Shown here: positions 7,192-15,804 of the stretch, piece by piece
Position numbering within the stretch: the stretch's first letter is position 1
How the letters are laid out: each line of letters starts with the position of its first letter
Origin: Hydrogenophilales bacterium
GTDB lineage: Bacteria > Pseudomonadota > Gammaproteobacteria > Burkholderiales > Thiobacillaceae
DNA length: 24,928 bases
NCBI GenBank assembly: GCA_011391655.1
Contig: JAABQE010000111.1
Location: 1 to 24,928, forward strand
Reading direction: 5' to 3'
The notes under the pieces: generated by a model
Database searches by the model: none
Seen by the model: only the letters and a program-made list of their open reading frames with translations
What the model was told of the DNA's origin: nothing
Program-made: the position numbers and the translations under genes

Positions 7192-8391
7192 TCATGGCGT
7201 GAGCAGGCCAACCCACTGCGCCTGGCTGTGCCGGTAGTGCGCGCAGAGGCTGGCCGCATTTTCCCGCAACACGCTGGCGGGCACGGTCAGTGCCTGCATC
7301 ACCGCGCACTCGATCTGGCTGGCCACCACGCTGCGGGGGACGGATTCCGGCTCCCAGGTTTCGGCAAAAGCCATCCGCTTGTCGGGACGCCCGCCCTGTT
7401 GCGGCGGGATCAGGCTGACCCGCGGCAAGCCGAAGGCCAGCGCGATAATGCGGCCGTGCAGGCTGCTGCCGACCGTCCCGCGACTGGCGGCGACGAGCGC
7501 GCAGATGTCCCACAGATGCAGGGATGGAAAAAGTCGTGCCGAGCCGGGCGGCAGCCGGCGCAGCAACCGCTCATACAGCGCGGGATCGTCGTGCCACGGC
7601 GCCGCGCCCGCCCGGAACAGCGCCAGCCCCAGGCCGGTGTCAGCCGCCACCCGCGCCAAACCCTGCGCCAAGGCATCGAGGCTGACGTCGTCAGCAAAAT
7701 CTGCACTGAACTGGCACGCCAGATAGCCCTGCGGAAAAGCCTCCCCCATGGCGTGTACCGCGCCCTGTTGCTGGTGTTGCCGGATCACCTCGCCGAAACA
7801 TTCCGCCACCATCACGGCCGGGTCGGGGCATAGCGGAAAATCGAGTCCCTCCGCCCGCAAGACTTTCTGCGTGACCTGATCGCGCACGCTGACCCAGTCC
7901 GCCTGCCCCAGCGCCGTTTTCACCTCATCGCGCTGCGCGGCAGACAGGACATTCCACTCCACGCCGCCCACGGCATTGAAGATCACGCGTCCACCCGGCG
8001 CCACGGCACTGCGCCCCACCACATAGGGCATGCCCCGCGAAGTGCCCAACTGCCGGGCGGCCCACCCGGCGGCGGCAACCGGATCGCCGTCGTAGCGCGC
8101 GATGACCGCAGCGGCTTCGGCCGGATCGCGCAGCATGACTGCAGCCTGCCAGGCGCTGCAGGTCAGCAGCTCACCGCCGACATGGATCAAGCGGGCGGGC
8201 AGTGGCCGCGCCCCAAGCGCACTCACCCGGTGCCCGCCAACAGCTCGCAGATCGCGCGCCGCCAAACCCGCAAACTCAAACGACCGCTCCGGCAGCAGCG
8301 CCGTCATCAGATGCGGAAACAGCAGGTCGCCGAAATTGTGGCGGTCGAAGGCGCCAAACAGGACCAGCGGGGATGGGGCTGGCGATTTCAT
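7192..8391 (-). CDS. polysaccharide pyruvyl transferase family protein
   Basis: The 399-residue product belongs to the PS_pyruv_trans (WcaK/CsaB-like) superfamily, whose members transfer pyruvate ketals from PEP to sugars of surface polysaccharides, though many members are untested. It begins with LVLFGAFDRHNFGDLLFPHL (residues 9-28), the 'G...N.GD' N-terminal signature. Near the C-terminus it has AASRGTVGSSLHGRIIALAFGLP, with GSSLHG at 308-313 carrying the conserved His of the active site. There is no signal peptide or membrane segment, so it is likely cytoplasmic. It is not beside a glycan cluster: neighbours are a Lon-like protease (64 bp downstream) and a divergent MFS gene. Pyruvylation activity is therefore a family-level inference. 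Confidence 0.8.
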   Translation of the reverse strand: MKSPAPSPLVLFGAFDRHNFGDLLFPHLMTALLPERSFEFAGLAARDLRAVGGHRVSALGARPLPARLIHVGGELLTCSAWQAAVMLRDPAEAAAVIARYDGDPVAAAGWAARQLGTSRGMPYVVGRSAVAPGGRVIFNAVGGVEWNVLSAAQRDEVKTALGQADWVSVRDQVTQKVLRAEGLDFPLCPDPAVMVAECFGEVIRQHQQQGAVHAMGEAFPQGYLACQFSADFADDVSLDALAQGLARVAADTGLGLALFRAGAAPWHDDPALYERLLRRLPPGSARLFPSLHLWDICALVAASRGTVGSSLHGRIIALAFGLPRVSLIPPQQGGRPDKRMAFAETWEPESVPRSVVASQIECAVMQALTVPASVLRENAASLCAHYRHSQAQWVGLLTP

Positions 8392-8501
8392 TTTCTGCGC
8401 AGCTTAGTTAATGCGATTGAGTCCATTCACGGTTCTCCTTGCATTCGCATGCGTCACGATTTCGCATTACATTCGAAAAAACCCTATCGTGCACCGCCCT
8501 C

Positions 8502-9662
8502 ATGAAACCTGCCCAGCGATCCTTCTTCGTCCTCATCGCGCTCATCGGCGGGCTGGCCATTTTCAGTTCCACCCTGTCGAAGACGCCGGTGCTGCCGCTG
8601 TTCGCGCTATCGCTCCACGCCACCCCGGCGGAAATCGGCTGGATCGTCATGGCCTCAACGATTCCCGGCGTGTTGATCAGCTATCCCGCCGGTGCGCTGT
8701 CCGACTATCTGGGCCATCGGCGCGTGCTGCTGGCGTCACTGGTGGTGTTCGCCACCGCGCCCTTCCTGTATCTGGTGATCGAAACCGCCTGGCAACTGAT
8801 GGCGGTGCGTTTCTATCACGGCTTTGCCACCGCCATTTTCGGCACCGTGGCCAGCGCGGCGATTGCCGCACGGTATAGCGCCGACCGCGCGGCGCGGTTG
8901 TCCACCTACTCCTCGGCCACCATCGTTGGCCGCTCGATCGCACCGTTTCTCGGCGGCATCCTGATCTCGCTGGCGAGCTTTGGTGCGGTGTACATCGCCT
9001 GCGCGATCGCCGGCGTGCTGGCGCTGGGCACCGGGCTGCTCCTTCAAGACCACGAGCCGAAGCCGACGACGAAACTGGAACTGCCACATTTCTGGGCGAG
9101 CCTTACCACCGTGCTGCGCGACCGCGGCATCATGCTGGTGAGCCTGGTCGAGGCAGCGCAGTATCTGGTGTTCGGCGCGATTGAAGCCTTTCTCGCCTCG
9201 TACGCCGCCTCGCTCGGCATCCCGGCATGGCAGATCGGCGTCATCCTCGGCGTGCAACTCCTCAGCATCGTGTTCGCCAAGCCGCTGATGGGCCGGGTGT
9301 CCGACTGCGTCGGCCGCCGCCGCGTCATCCTGCCCGGTCTCTTGATCGGCGCGGCGAGCGTCGTGCTGCTACCCTACTTCCCGAGCTTCATCGGCCTGTC
9401 GGTGCTGAGCCTCGCGTTCGGCCTCGGCTTCGCCACCGTCACCTCGTCCACCGCTGCGCTGGTCGCCGACCTCACCCGCAACGGCCGCTATGGCTCGTCG
9501 ATGGGCGTGCTGCGCACCGTGATGGACGTCGGCCAGTCGATCGGCCCGGTGCTCACCGGCTTCATGGTCGGCATCGCCGGCTACGGCAGCGCGTTCACCC
9601 TGCTGGCGGCGATTTTGGTGCTGGCTGCGCTGATGCTGGGGCTGCTGCTGCGCGACGCCTAA
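8502..9662 (+). CDS. MFS transporter (drug:H+ antiporter type)
   Basis: The 386-residue product is hydrophobic throughout and consistent with 12 transmembrane helices. Loop 2-3 carries MFS motif A, GALSDYLGHRR (residues 64-74). The equivalent loop in the C-terminal half reads MGRVSDCVGRRRV, as expected for the internal duplication. The sequence resembles DHA1-type exporters of the inner membrane; the substrate cannot be predicted. ATG 8502 begins MKPAQRSFFVLIALIGG, with the first helix following directly. A TTG 63 bases upstream in frame would add a polar extension and is less likely. Neither start has a clear Shine-Dalgarno. It is divergent from the pyruvyl transferase-like gene across 110 bp and is followed 54 bp later by the Cys-rich exported protein. 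Confidence 0.88.
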   Translation: MKPAQRSFFVLIALIGGLAIFSSTLSKTPVLPLFALSLHATPAEIGWIVMASTIPGVLISYPAGALSDYLGHRRVLLASLVVFATAPFLYLVIETAWQLMAVRFYHGFATAIFGTVASAAIAARYSADRAARLSTYSSATIVGRSIAPFLGGILISLASFGAVYIACAIAGVLALGTGLLLQDHEPKPTTKLELPHFWASLTTVLRDRGIMLVSLVEAAQYLVFGAIEAFLASYAASLGIPAWQIGVILGVQLLSIVFAKPLMGRVSDCVGRRRVILPGLLIGAASVVLLPYFPSFIGLSVLSLAFGLGFATVTSSTAALVADLTRNGRYGSSMGVLRTVMDVGQSIGPVLTGFMVGIAGYGSAFTLLAAILVLAALMLGLLLRDA

Positions 9663-9716
9663 GGCCGCCCCCGATCGGCTATAGTGAAGCAGCCCGTTTC
9701 ACCCAAGGAGACTTCC

Positions 9717-10013
9717 ATGCACATCCGATCCCTGCTCGCATTGCTGGCTTTTGTTCCGGCCTGTTTCCTGCTCCCCGCCTCTGCCGATTCCAGCGTCGAC
9801 CTCACGCCTGCTGCCCTGCAGCAGAAATCGATTTCAACCGAGGCCTGTATTGCGAATGCCAAGAGCATGCATCTCGCCCAGATCCAGACAGCCTGCTGCA
9901 AGGCCCACAAGGGCATCTGCGGCTGCCGCGCCGGCAAGATCGTGTGCTGCGACAACTCCACCAGCAAAGAGCCGGGGTGCACGTGTCATGGGGATGAAGG
10001 TATCGTCGAATAG
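9717..10013 (+). CDS. small cysteine-rich exported protein, function unknown
   Basis: The 98-residue product starts at ATG 9717, six bases after AAGGAG. It has a signal peptide: MHIR, then a hydrophobic core LLALLAFVPACFLLP, with a likely cleavage after ASA at residue 23. The mature part has nine cysteines (44, 60, 61, 68, 70, 77, 78, 88, 90) in a dense C-terminal pattern of two CC pairs, CGC and CTC. This suggests either a disulfide-knotted periplasmic or secreted domain or a metal-binding one. I recall similar uncharacterised betaproteobacterial proteins but no named function. Cys16 within the hydrophobic core is not a lipobox, because the stretch continues hydrophobic beyond it. It may be co-transcribed with the MFS gene. 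Confidence 0.78.
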   Translation: MHIRSLLALLAFVPACFLLPASADSSVDLTPAALQQKSISTEACIANAKSMHLAQIQTACCKAHKGICGCRAGKIVCCDNSTSKEPGCTCHGDEGIVE

Positions 10014-10103
10014 CAAGCAACCGTTTACGGGCATGGCCAAAATGGCTGACGCATCTGACAAGACCAAGACAATGCCCTACAGCAATTTCCAAGGCTGAAC
10101 TGA

Positions 10104-10436
10104 ATGAATCGATGGAATATCCCCGAATGCTTGGAACGTGAAGTAATCGCAAGAGACACCCGCTGTGTCTATTGTGGAACTGAGTTTATCCCGCCCAGCC
10201 AGACGCGAATGTCGAAACCGTCATGGGAACATATCGTTAACGATGAAAGAATAATCACCTCAGCAAACATCGCCAGATGCTGCATGTCTTGCAATGCGAG
10301 CAAGGGCGCAAAGTCACTCCCTGACTGGCTGGAGTCGAGTTATTGCATGAAGCGCAACATCACTAGGGACTCTGTTGCTCCCGTCGTAAAAATGGCCCTT
10401 GATCGCCCACCAATTTTGGTCGAGTCAGGTTCCTAA
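10104..10436 (+). CDS. HNH endonuclease-like small protein, orphan
   Basis: The 110-residue product has the zinc-ribbon HNH layout: CVYCG (residues 21-25), WEHI (about 41-44) supplying the catalytic histidine, NIARCCMSCNASKG (about 55-68) with the second Cys pair and the Asn, and a following KSLPDWL. HNH domains nick or cut DNA; without a companion methylase, terminase, Cas or intron sequence the role is open. AAGG lies nine bases before ATG 10104. GC is about 50% by hand count (165 of 333), well below the neighbouring genes, suggesting recent acquisition. It is convergent with the cyclase gene, 18 bp away. The 90 bp upstream hold nothing I recognise. Confidence 0.78.
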   Translation: MNRWNIPECLEREVIARDTRCVYCGTEFIPPSQTRMSKPSWEHIVNDERIITSANIARCCMSCNASKGAKSLPDWLESSYCMKRNITRDSVAPVVKMALDRPPILVESGS

Positions 10437-10454
10437 CCTAATTTCTTTCGACCG

Positions 10455-12179
10455 TTATTTACTCAACGCCACCCAAACCCCATCCCACCCCGTCTCCGGT
10501 GGCGCCTGCCGGAAAGCCGCAATCCGCGCCAGCATGACCTGGCTGGGCTGATCCTTCGGTTCGATCACAAGGCAATCACGGAATGCTGCTTCGGCCGCAT
10601 TCCAATTCTGCGCGCGATAACGATCCAGTCCGGCTTCATACGTCTGTACCCGCTGCCGGTCGCTTTCGCTCAAATCCGCTACCAGACCCAGCAGTTCGAA
10701 CACCCTGACCGGCTCCAGCTTGCCTGCGACGCGCAGGCTGTCGATTTCCCTGAATGCCAACGTGTCGCCGGCGAGGCTGCGAGTGCCTTCGCTCACCAGG
10801 ATCCGTGTGCCGTAGAACTTGTTGGCCTGCTCCAGTCTCGACGCGAGGTTCACGGTGTCGCCGATGACAGTGTAGCCGCGCGAGGTTTCGGAGCCGATGT
10901 TGCCCACCGTCACCTCGCCGCTGGCGATGCCCATGCGAACGTTGACCACGGGCAGGCCGTGAGCGACGCCGAACATCTCGGGCAGCCAGGCGCGGAAGGC
11001 TTCCATGCGGGCCATCTGTTCCAGGGCGGCGAGGCAGCACAGGGTGGCGTGATCGGCGGCATCGGTGAAGGGCGGGCCCCAGAACGCCATGACCGAGTCG
11101 CCGATGTACTTGTCGACGATGCCCTGCCGGGTCCGGATCACTTCGGACATCAGCGAAAAATAGCGGTTGAGGAAACGCACCGCGGCGTCCGGCGTCAGGC
11201 CCTCGCACAGGCGGGTGAAATCCTGCAGGTCGGAGAAGAACACCGTCATCACCTGGCGCTCGCCACGTTCGGCCGGAATGCGGTTTTCCAGCAGGCTTTT
11301 CACGATGCGCGGGTCGACGTACTGGCCGAAGGTATCGCGGATGCGCTCCTTCTCGCGTAGCCCGCCCACCATGCGGTTGAACGAGGTGGCCAGCGTGGCG
11401 AGTTCGTCGTGGGTGCGCACCAGGATTTCCACATCGAGGTCGCCCGCTTCCACTGCGCGCGTGCCGCCCACCAGGCGCTTGACCGGGTCGACCAGCGAGC
11501 GTGTGACGAAGGCGGCAAAGATGAGCCCCAGCACGGTGGCGAGGGCGGTGATGATCCAGTTGAGCGTAGTGGCGCGCGCCTCCTCTGCCTTGGCCTGGAT
11601 GGCGGTGTCCTGGGTTAGCTTGTTGAGGATGTCGATGGTCTTGCCGATTTCGACATCGACGGTGTCCTTCTCGCGTAGTAGGGTTTCGCGCACGATCTTT
11701 TGCGAACGGGGTGTGCCTTCCTCCGCCTCGATCTGGAACAGGCGGAAGGTCATGTGAAAGTGCTGGCGCGCGGTCTGGATCGCGGGCAGTTGCTTGCCCA
11801 GCACGGCAAGGGTCACACGATCGAGTTTGAGGTCCTTTTGCGCCTCGGCCTCACCCAGCATTCGCAGCGAGGAATCGACAATCTGGTCGGCGTTGACCCC
11901 GCGCATGTCGAAGCCGTTCGATTCGTTGGCGAGGAATTCCGGGTCGGGCCTGGCCACTTCCATGCCGGCCATCACCCGTTCCATGTGCACAATCTGCTGG
12001 CGGATCAGGATTTCGACGCTGGCCACCTGCTGCTGCAGCGGCAGGTACCAGTCGGACAGCGCGCGCACCTGGTTGTTGAGCTGGCGGAAGTTGAGCACCG
12101 ACAGCCAGGTGACGACGACCATCAGCACCAGCAGGGCCGTGGTGATACTGAAAATTTTCAGACTGATGGGGAGTCGCAT
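10455..12179 (-). CDS. membrane class III (type IIIb) adenylate/guanylate cyclase with HAMP domain
   Basis: The 574-residue product has TM1 at about 9-29, a periplasmic sensor region of roughly 175 residues rich in helix, TM2 at about 206-225 and a HAMP domain to about 279 (DPVKRLVGGTRAVEAGDLDV). A cyclase catalytic domain and a C-terminal TPR-like tail (about 514-556) follow. Metal-binding Asp317 (FFSDLQDFT) and Asp361 (KYIGD) are 44 apart, as in mammalian cyclases. The purine-selecting pair is Lys357 and Thr437 (GYTVIGD), and the transition-state residues are Asn444 and Arg448. Lys/Thr marks class IIIb, whose members are mostly adenylate cyclases and often bicarbonate-responsive. ATG 12179 is preferred over ATG 12200, because MRLPISLKIF leads straight into TM1. 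It is monocistronic; the periplasmic ligand is unknown. Confidence 0.93.
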   Translation of the reverse strand: MRLPISLKIFSITTALLVLMVVVTWLSVLNFRQLNNQVRALSDWYLPLQQQVASVEILIRQQIVHMERVMAGMEVARPDPEFLANESNGFDMRGVNADQIVDSSLRMLGEAEAQKDLKLDRVTLAVLGKQLPAIQTARQHFHMTFRLFQIEAEEGTPRSQKIVRETLLREKDTVDVEIGKTIDILNKLTQDTAIQAKAEEARATTLNWIITALATVLGLIFAAFVTRSLVDPVKRLVGGTRAVEAGDLDVEILVRTHDELATLATSFNRMVGGLREKERIRDTFGQYVDPRIVKSLLENRIPAERGERQVMTVFFSDLQDFTRLCEGLTPDAAVRFLNRYFSLMSEVIRTRQGIVDKYIGDSVMAFWGPPFTDAADHATLCCLAALEQMARMEAFRAWLPEMFGVAHGLPVVNVRMGIASGEVTVGNIGSETSRGYTVIGDTVNLASRLEQANKFYGTRILVSEGTRSLAGDTLAFREIDSLRVAGKLEPVRVFELLGLVADLSESDRQRVQTYEAGLDRYRAQNWNAAEAAFRDCLVIEPKDQPSQVMLARIAAFRQAPPETGWDGVWVALSK

Positions 12180-12298
12180 GGCGTCAGAAAATGGGTACAC
12201 GAAGGTTTAAACCTAGCGTACATCATTGATCAGTCAAACCCCGGATCGCCGTTTAGGCCGATTGCAAGGACTGCAACACGGCCACGCCGACGGCGTTC

Positions 12299-13396
12299 CT
12301 AGCTGTTTGCGCGAATCACCGGCGTGCCGCTCGCCACGTCGCCGCACTGCGCGCGATGCTGCAGCGCATGATCCATCAGCACGATCGCCATCAGCGCCTC
12401 AGCGATGGGAGTGGCGCGAATACCGACGCAGGGATCGTGGCGGCCATGGGTGACGACCTCGATCGGTTGGCCGTGCAGGTCGATCGAGCGACCCGGCAGG
12501 CGCATCGACGAAGTGGGCTTGATCGCGATGTGAGCGACAACGGCCTGGCCGCTTGAAATGCCGCCGAGCACGCCGCCGGCGTGATTGCTCAGGAATCCTT
12601 CGGGGGTGATTTCGTCGCGGTGCTCGGTGCCCAATTGCCGCGCCGCCTCCATGCCGTCACCGATTTCCACGCCCTTGACGGCATTCAGACCCATCAGCGC
12701 GTGGGCGAGGTCGGCATCGAGCTTGTCGTACAGCGGCTCGCCCCAGCCGGGCGGCACGTTCTCGGCCACCACGCTGATGCGGGCGCCGACCGAGTCGCCC
12801 GACTTGCGCAACGCATCCATGTATTCCTCAAGCTGCGGCACGATGGCCGCATTGGGCGAAAAGAAGGCGTTGTTGCTGATTTCGTCCCACGACTCGAAGG
12901 GAATATCGACCGGGCCGAGCGCGCTCATGTAGCCGCGAATCACGATGCCATATTTTTCGGCCAGCCATTTCTTGGCAATCGCCCCGGCGCCAACGATGGG
13001 CGCAGTCAGCCGTGCCGACGAGCGCCCGCCGCCGCGCGGGTCGCGGAAGCCGTATTTTTGCGTGTAGGTGTAGTCGGCGTGGCCGGGGCGGAAGGTCTCG
13101 CTGATGTTGCCGTAGTCCTTGCTGCGCTGGTCTTCGTTGCGGATGAGCAGCGCAATCGGCGTGCCGGTGGTTTTGCCTTCGTACAAGCCCGACAATATCT
13201 CCACCGTATCGGATTCGCGGCGCTGGGTGACATGGCGCGAGGTGCCGGGTTTGCGCCGGTCCAGATCCAGCTGGATATCGGCTTCGGCCAGCGCCATGCC
13301 GGGGGGGCAGCCATCAACCACGCAGCCAATCGCGGGGCCATGCGATTCGCCGAAAACGGTGACACAAAAGAGCTTGCCGAGTGAGCTGCCAGACAT
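12299..13396 (-). CDS. aroC: chorismate synthase
   Basis: Chorismate synthase converts 5-enolpyruvylshikimate-3-phosphate to chorismate with reduced FMN, the last step of the shikimate pathway. The 365-residue product has all the signatures: [18 protein letters not shown] (residues 16-33), [30 protein letters not shown], and [20 protein letters not shown]. It has [15 protein letters not shown] and [13 protein letters not shown] farther on, and [21 protein letters not shown] residues at the C-terminus (here EALMAIVL). Length fits the family (350-365). ATG 13396 starts [16 protein letters not shown]. The frame stays open far upstream only because it is antisense to tal. It is divergent from tal across 159 bp, which must hold both promoters; I could not place them with confidence. 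Confidence 0.98.
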   Translation of the reverse strand: MSGSSLGKLFCVTVFGESHGPAIGCVVDGCPPGMALAEADIQLDLDRRKPGTSRHVTQRRESDTVEILSGLYEGKTTGTPIALLIRNEDQRSKDYGNISETFRPGHADYTYTQKYGFRDPRGGGRSSARLTAPIVGAGAIAKKWLAEKYGIVIRGYMSALGPVDIPFESWDEISNNAFFSPNAAIVPQLEEYMDALRKSGDSVGARISVVAENVPPGWGEPLYDKLDADLAHALMGLNAVKGVEIGDGMEAARQLGTEHRDEITPEGFLSNHAGGVLGGISSGQAVVAHIAIKPTSSMRLPGRSIDLHGQPIEVVTHGRHDPCVGIRATPIAEALMAIVLMDHALQHRAQCGDVASGTPVIRANS

Positions 13397-13555
13397 GAAA
13401 ATTACCGGGAATTGAACCGAAAGAATGCGCCGAAGTCTAGCACAGGCGCGGCTTCGACCTGTGGCAGCGGCGGGCACTTCTTGCTGCACACGCTGTCGTA
13501 CCCCGGCATGATGCTTACCGGCTATGCTAACTATCTTAAGCAAAGAGGAATCACT

Positions 13556-14635
13556 ATGAATGCCGCCCAACGCGTCGCCACCCTCGGCCAAAGCCTCTGG
13601 CTCGACAACCTGTCGCGCAGCCTGATCCGCGACGGCACGCTGGCGCGCCACATTGCCGAAAACGGCGTGTCGGGCGTGACCTCGAACCCGTCGATTTTCC
13701 AGAATGCGCTCGCCAGCAGCCCCTACTACGCCGACGACCTGGCGAAGCTGCGCGCCAGCGAACCGGATGTCGAACGCCGCTACGAAGCGCTGGTCATTCC
13801 CGACATCCAGGCTGCCTGCGATTTGCTGCTGCCCACGTTTGAGGCCAGCAGCGGCCACGATGGCTACGTCAGCCTGGAAGTCGCGCCACGCTGGGCGGAT
13901 GACGCCGCACGCACGATTGAGGAAGCGCAGCGCCTGTCTGCGGCCGTCAATCGCCGCAATCTGCTGGTCAAGGTGCCGGGCACGCCGGCAGGCGTCAGCG
14001 CCTTCGAGACGCTGACCCGGCTCGGCGTCAATGTGAATGTCACCTTGCTGTTTTCGATTGCACAGACCGAAGCCGTGTTCAACGCCTATATCCGGGGACT
14101 CAGCGCACGCGCACAGGCAGGTGCCGACGTGCGCCACAGCAAGGCGGTGGCCAGCCTGTTCCTGTCGCGGGTCGACACGCTGGTCGATACGCAGCTGACG
14201 GCAATCGGCACCCCCGAGGCGCTTGCGCTGCGTGGCAAGGCGGCGGTGGCCATGGCCAAACTCGCCTACCAACGCTATCTGGCTGTTTTTCACGGCGAGG
14301 CATTTGCTGCACTCGCACAGCTGGGCGCCGCGCCGCAGTTTTTGCTGTGGGCGAGCACCGGCGTGAAGAACCCGGACTATTCCGACCTGCTGTATGTCGA
14401 GCCGCTGATCGGCAAGGAAACCATCAACACCCTGCCCGACAAAACGCTCGCTGCGCTGGCTGAACATGGCCAACCGGCGCTGCGGGTGGAAGCCGCTGTC
14501 GCCGAAGCCGCCGCACACCTGGCCGAACTGGCGCGACTGGGCATCGATATGGATCAGGTCGGCCAGACCCTGCAGGGCGATGGCGTCAAATCGTTTGAAG
14601 CCGCCTTCCAGAAACTGCTCCAGCAAACCGCCTGA
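13556..14635 (+). CDS. tal: transaldolase
   Basis: Transaldolase moves a dihydroxyacetone unit between sugar phosphates in the non-oxidative pentose phosphate pathway. The 359-residue product has [12 protein letters not shown] (residues 40-51) near the N-terminus. The Schiff-base lysine lies in [12 protein letters not shown] (Lys139), followed by [11 protein letters not shown], and [12 protein letters not shown] appears farther on. The length and VTSNPxIF form fit the longer, stand-alone transaldolase type rather than the short fructose-6-phosphate aldolase-like type. ATG 13556 follows AAAGAGGA. It is 52 bp upstream of frmA on the same strand and may be co-transcribed with it. Confidence 0.96.
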   Translation: MNAAQRVATLGQSLWLDNLSRSLIRDGTLARHIAENGVSGVTSNPSIFQNALASSPYYADDLAKLRASEPDVERRYEALVIPDIQAACDLLLPTFEASSGHDGYVSLEVAPRWADDAARTIEEAQRLSAAVNRRNLLVKVPGTPAGVSAFETLTRLGVNVNVTLLFSIAQTEAVFNAYIRGLSARAQAGADVRHSKAVASLFLSRVDTLVDTQLTAIGTPEALALRGKAAVAMAKLAYQRYLAVFHGEAFAALAQLGAAPQFLLWASTGVKNPDYSDLLYVEPLIGKETINTLPDKTLAALAEHGQPALRVEAAVAEAAAHLAELARLGIDMDQVGQTLQGDGVKSFEAAFQKLLQQTA

Positions 14636-14687
14636 GCTGCTATTTTTAACCCTGCTGACATCCACTCACCCTCATAAGGAAGCCCTC

Positions 14688-15797
14688 ATGAAAGCACGTG
14701 CCGCCGTAGCCTGGGAACCCAAAAAACCGCTGTCAATCGAAGAGGTCGACGTCGAAGGCCCGCGCGAGGGCGAGGTCCTGTTGCAAGTCGTCGCCAGCGG
14801 CGTCTGCCATACCGATGCGTTCACGCTGTCGGGCGACGATCCCGAGGGCGCGTTCCCCTGCATCCTCGGCCACGAAGGCGGCTGCATCGTGGTCGAATGT
14901 GGCCCCGGGGTGACAACGCTGAAGCCGGGCGACCACGTCATCCCGCTCTATATTCCCGAATGCGGCCATTGCGAATATTGCGCGTCGCCCAAGACCAACC
15001 TGTGCCAGTCGATTGCGTCCACCGTGTGGACCGGCTACATGCCAGACGGCACCCGCCGCTTCTCCAAGAACGGCAAGCCGATTTTTCACTACATGGGCTG
15101 CTCGACCTTTGCCGAATACACCGTGGTGCCGGAAATCGCGCTCGCCAAGATCAACCCGGCGGCGCCGCTGGACAAGGTCTGCCTGCTCGGCTGCGGCGTG
15201 ACCACCGGCATCGGTGCGGTGCTCAACACCGCCAAGGTTGAACCGGGTTCGACCGTCGCCGTGTTCGGCCTCGGCGGCATCGGCCTGTCGTGCATCCAGG
15301 GCGCGGTGATGGCCAAGGCCGGCCGCATCCTCGCCATCGACATCAACCCCGACAAGTTCGAGATGGCCAAGGCGCTCGGCGCGACCGACTTCATCAACCC
15401 GCGCGAAGTCAACGGCTCGGTGGTCGAAACCATCCGTGACCTGACCCGTGGCGGTGTCGACTACTCGTTCGAGTGCATCGGCAACGTCAACGTGATGCGC
15501 GATGCGCTCGAATGCACCCACATGGGCTGGGGCGTTTCTACAGTCATCGGCGTGGCTGGTTCCGGGCAGGAAATCTGCACCCGGCCGTTCAACCTGGTGG
15601 TGGGGCGCACCTGGAAAGGCACCGCGTTCGGTGGCGTCAAGGGCCGCAGCCAGCTACCGGGCTACGTCGAGAGCTACATGGCCGGCAAGATCGAGCTCGA
15701 CAAACTGGTCACCCACACCATGCCGCTGGAAGACATCAACCGCGCCTTCGACCTGATGCACGAAGGCAAGAGCATCCGCTCGGTCATCATTTTCTGA
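14688..15797 (+). CDS. frmA: S-(hydroxymethyl)glutathione dehydrogenase / class III alcohol dehydrogenase
   Basis: This enzyme oxidises the formaldehyde-glutathione adduct to S-formylglutathione with NAD+, and can also reduce S-nitrosoglutathione. The 369-residue length equals E. coli FrmA. Catalytic zinc ligands are seen in GVCHTD (Cys40) and GHEGG (His62), with Glu63 beside it. Structural zinc cysteines are Cys92, Cys95, Cys98 and Cys106 ([15 protein letters not shown]). The Rossmann motif is [16 protein letters not shown], and the acidic residue AIDIN defines NAD preference. [10 protein letters not shown] near the C-terminus is typical of class III. AAGGA lies eight bases before ATG 14688. 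The next gene, seven bases downstream, encodes the following step of the pathway. Confidence 0.97.
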   Translation: MKARAAVAWEPKKPLSIEEVDVEGPREGEVLLQVVASGVCHTDAFTLSGDDPEGAFPCILGHEGGCIVVECGPGVTTLKPGDHVIPLYIPECGHCEYCASPKTNLCQSIASTVWTGYMPDGTRRFSKNGKPIFHYMGCSTFAEYTVVPEIALAKINPAAPLDKVCLLGCGVTTGIGAVLNTAKVEPGSTVAVFGLGGIGLSCIQGAVMAKAGRILAIDINPDKFEMAKALGATDFINPREVNGSVVETIRDLTRGGVDYSFECIGNVNVMRDALECTHMGWGVSTVIGVAGSGQEICTRPFNLVVGRTWKGTAFGGVKGRSQLPGYVESYMAGKIELDKLVTHTMPLEDINRAFDLMHEGKSIRSVIIF

Positions 15798-15804
15798 GAC
15801 GGCG

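Noticed and set aside
12284..12296. ACGCC-GAC-GGCGT hairpin after aroC as terminator
   Set aside because: The stem is only five base pairs with no following U run; too weak to call.
13481..13528. tal promoter with TTGCTG and TATGCT boxes
   Set aside because: The spacing between the two hexamers is far from 16-18 bases, so they cannot form one promoter.
13397..14665. N-terminal extension of about 420 codons upstream of aroC on the minus strand
   Set aside because: This part is antisense to transaldolase and has no family features. Chorismate synthase begins at [10 protein letters not shown] with normal family length.
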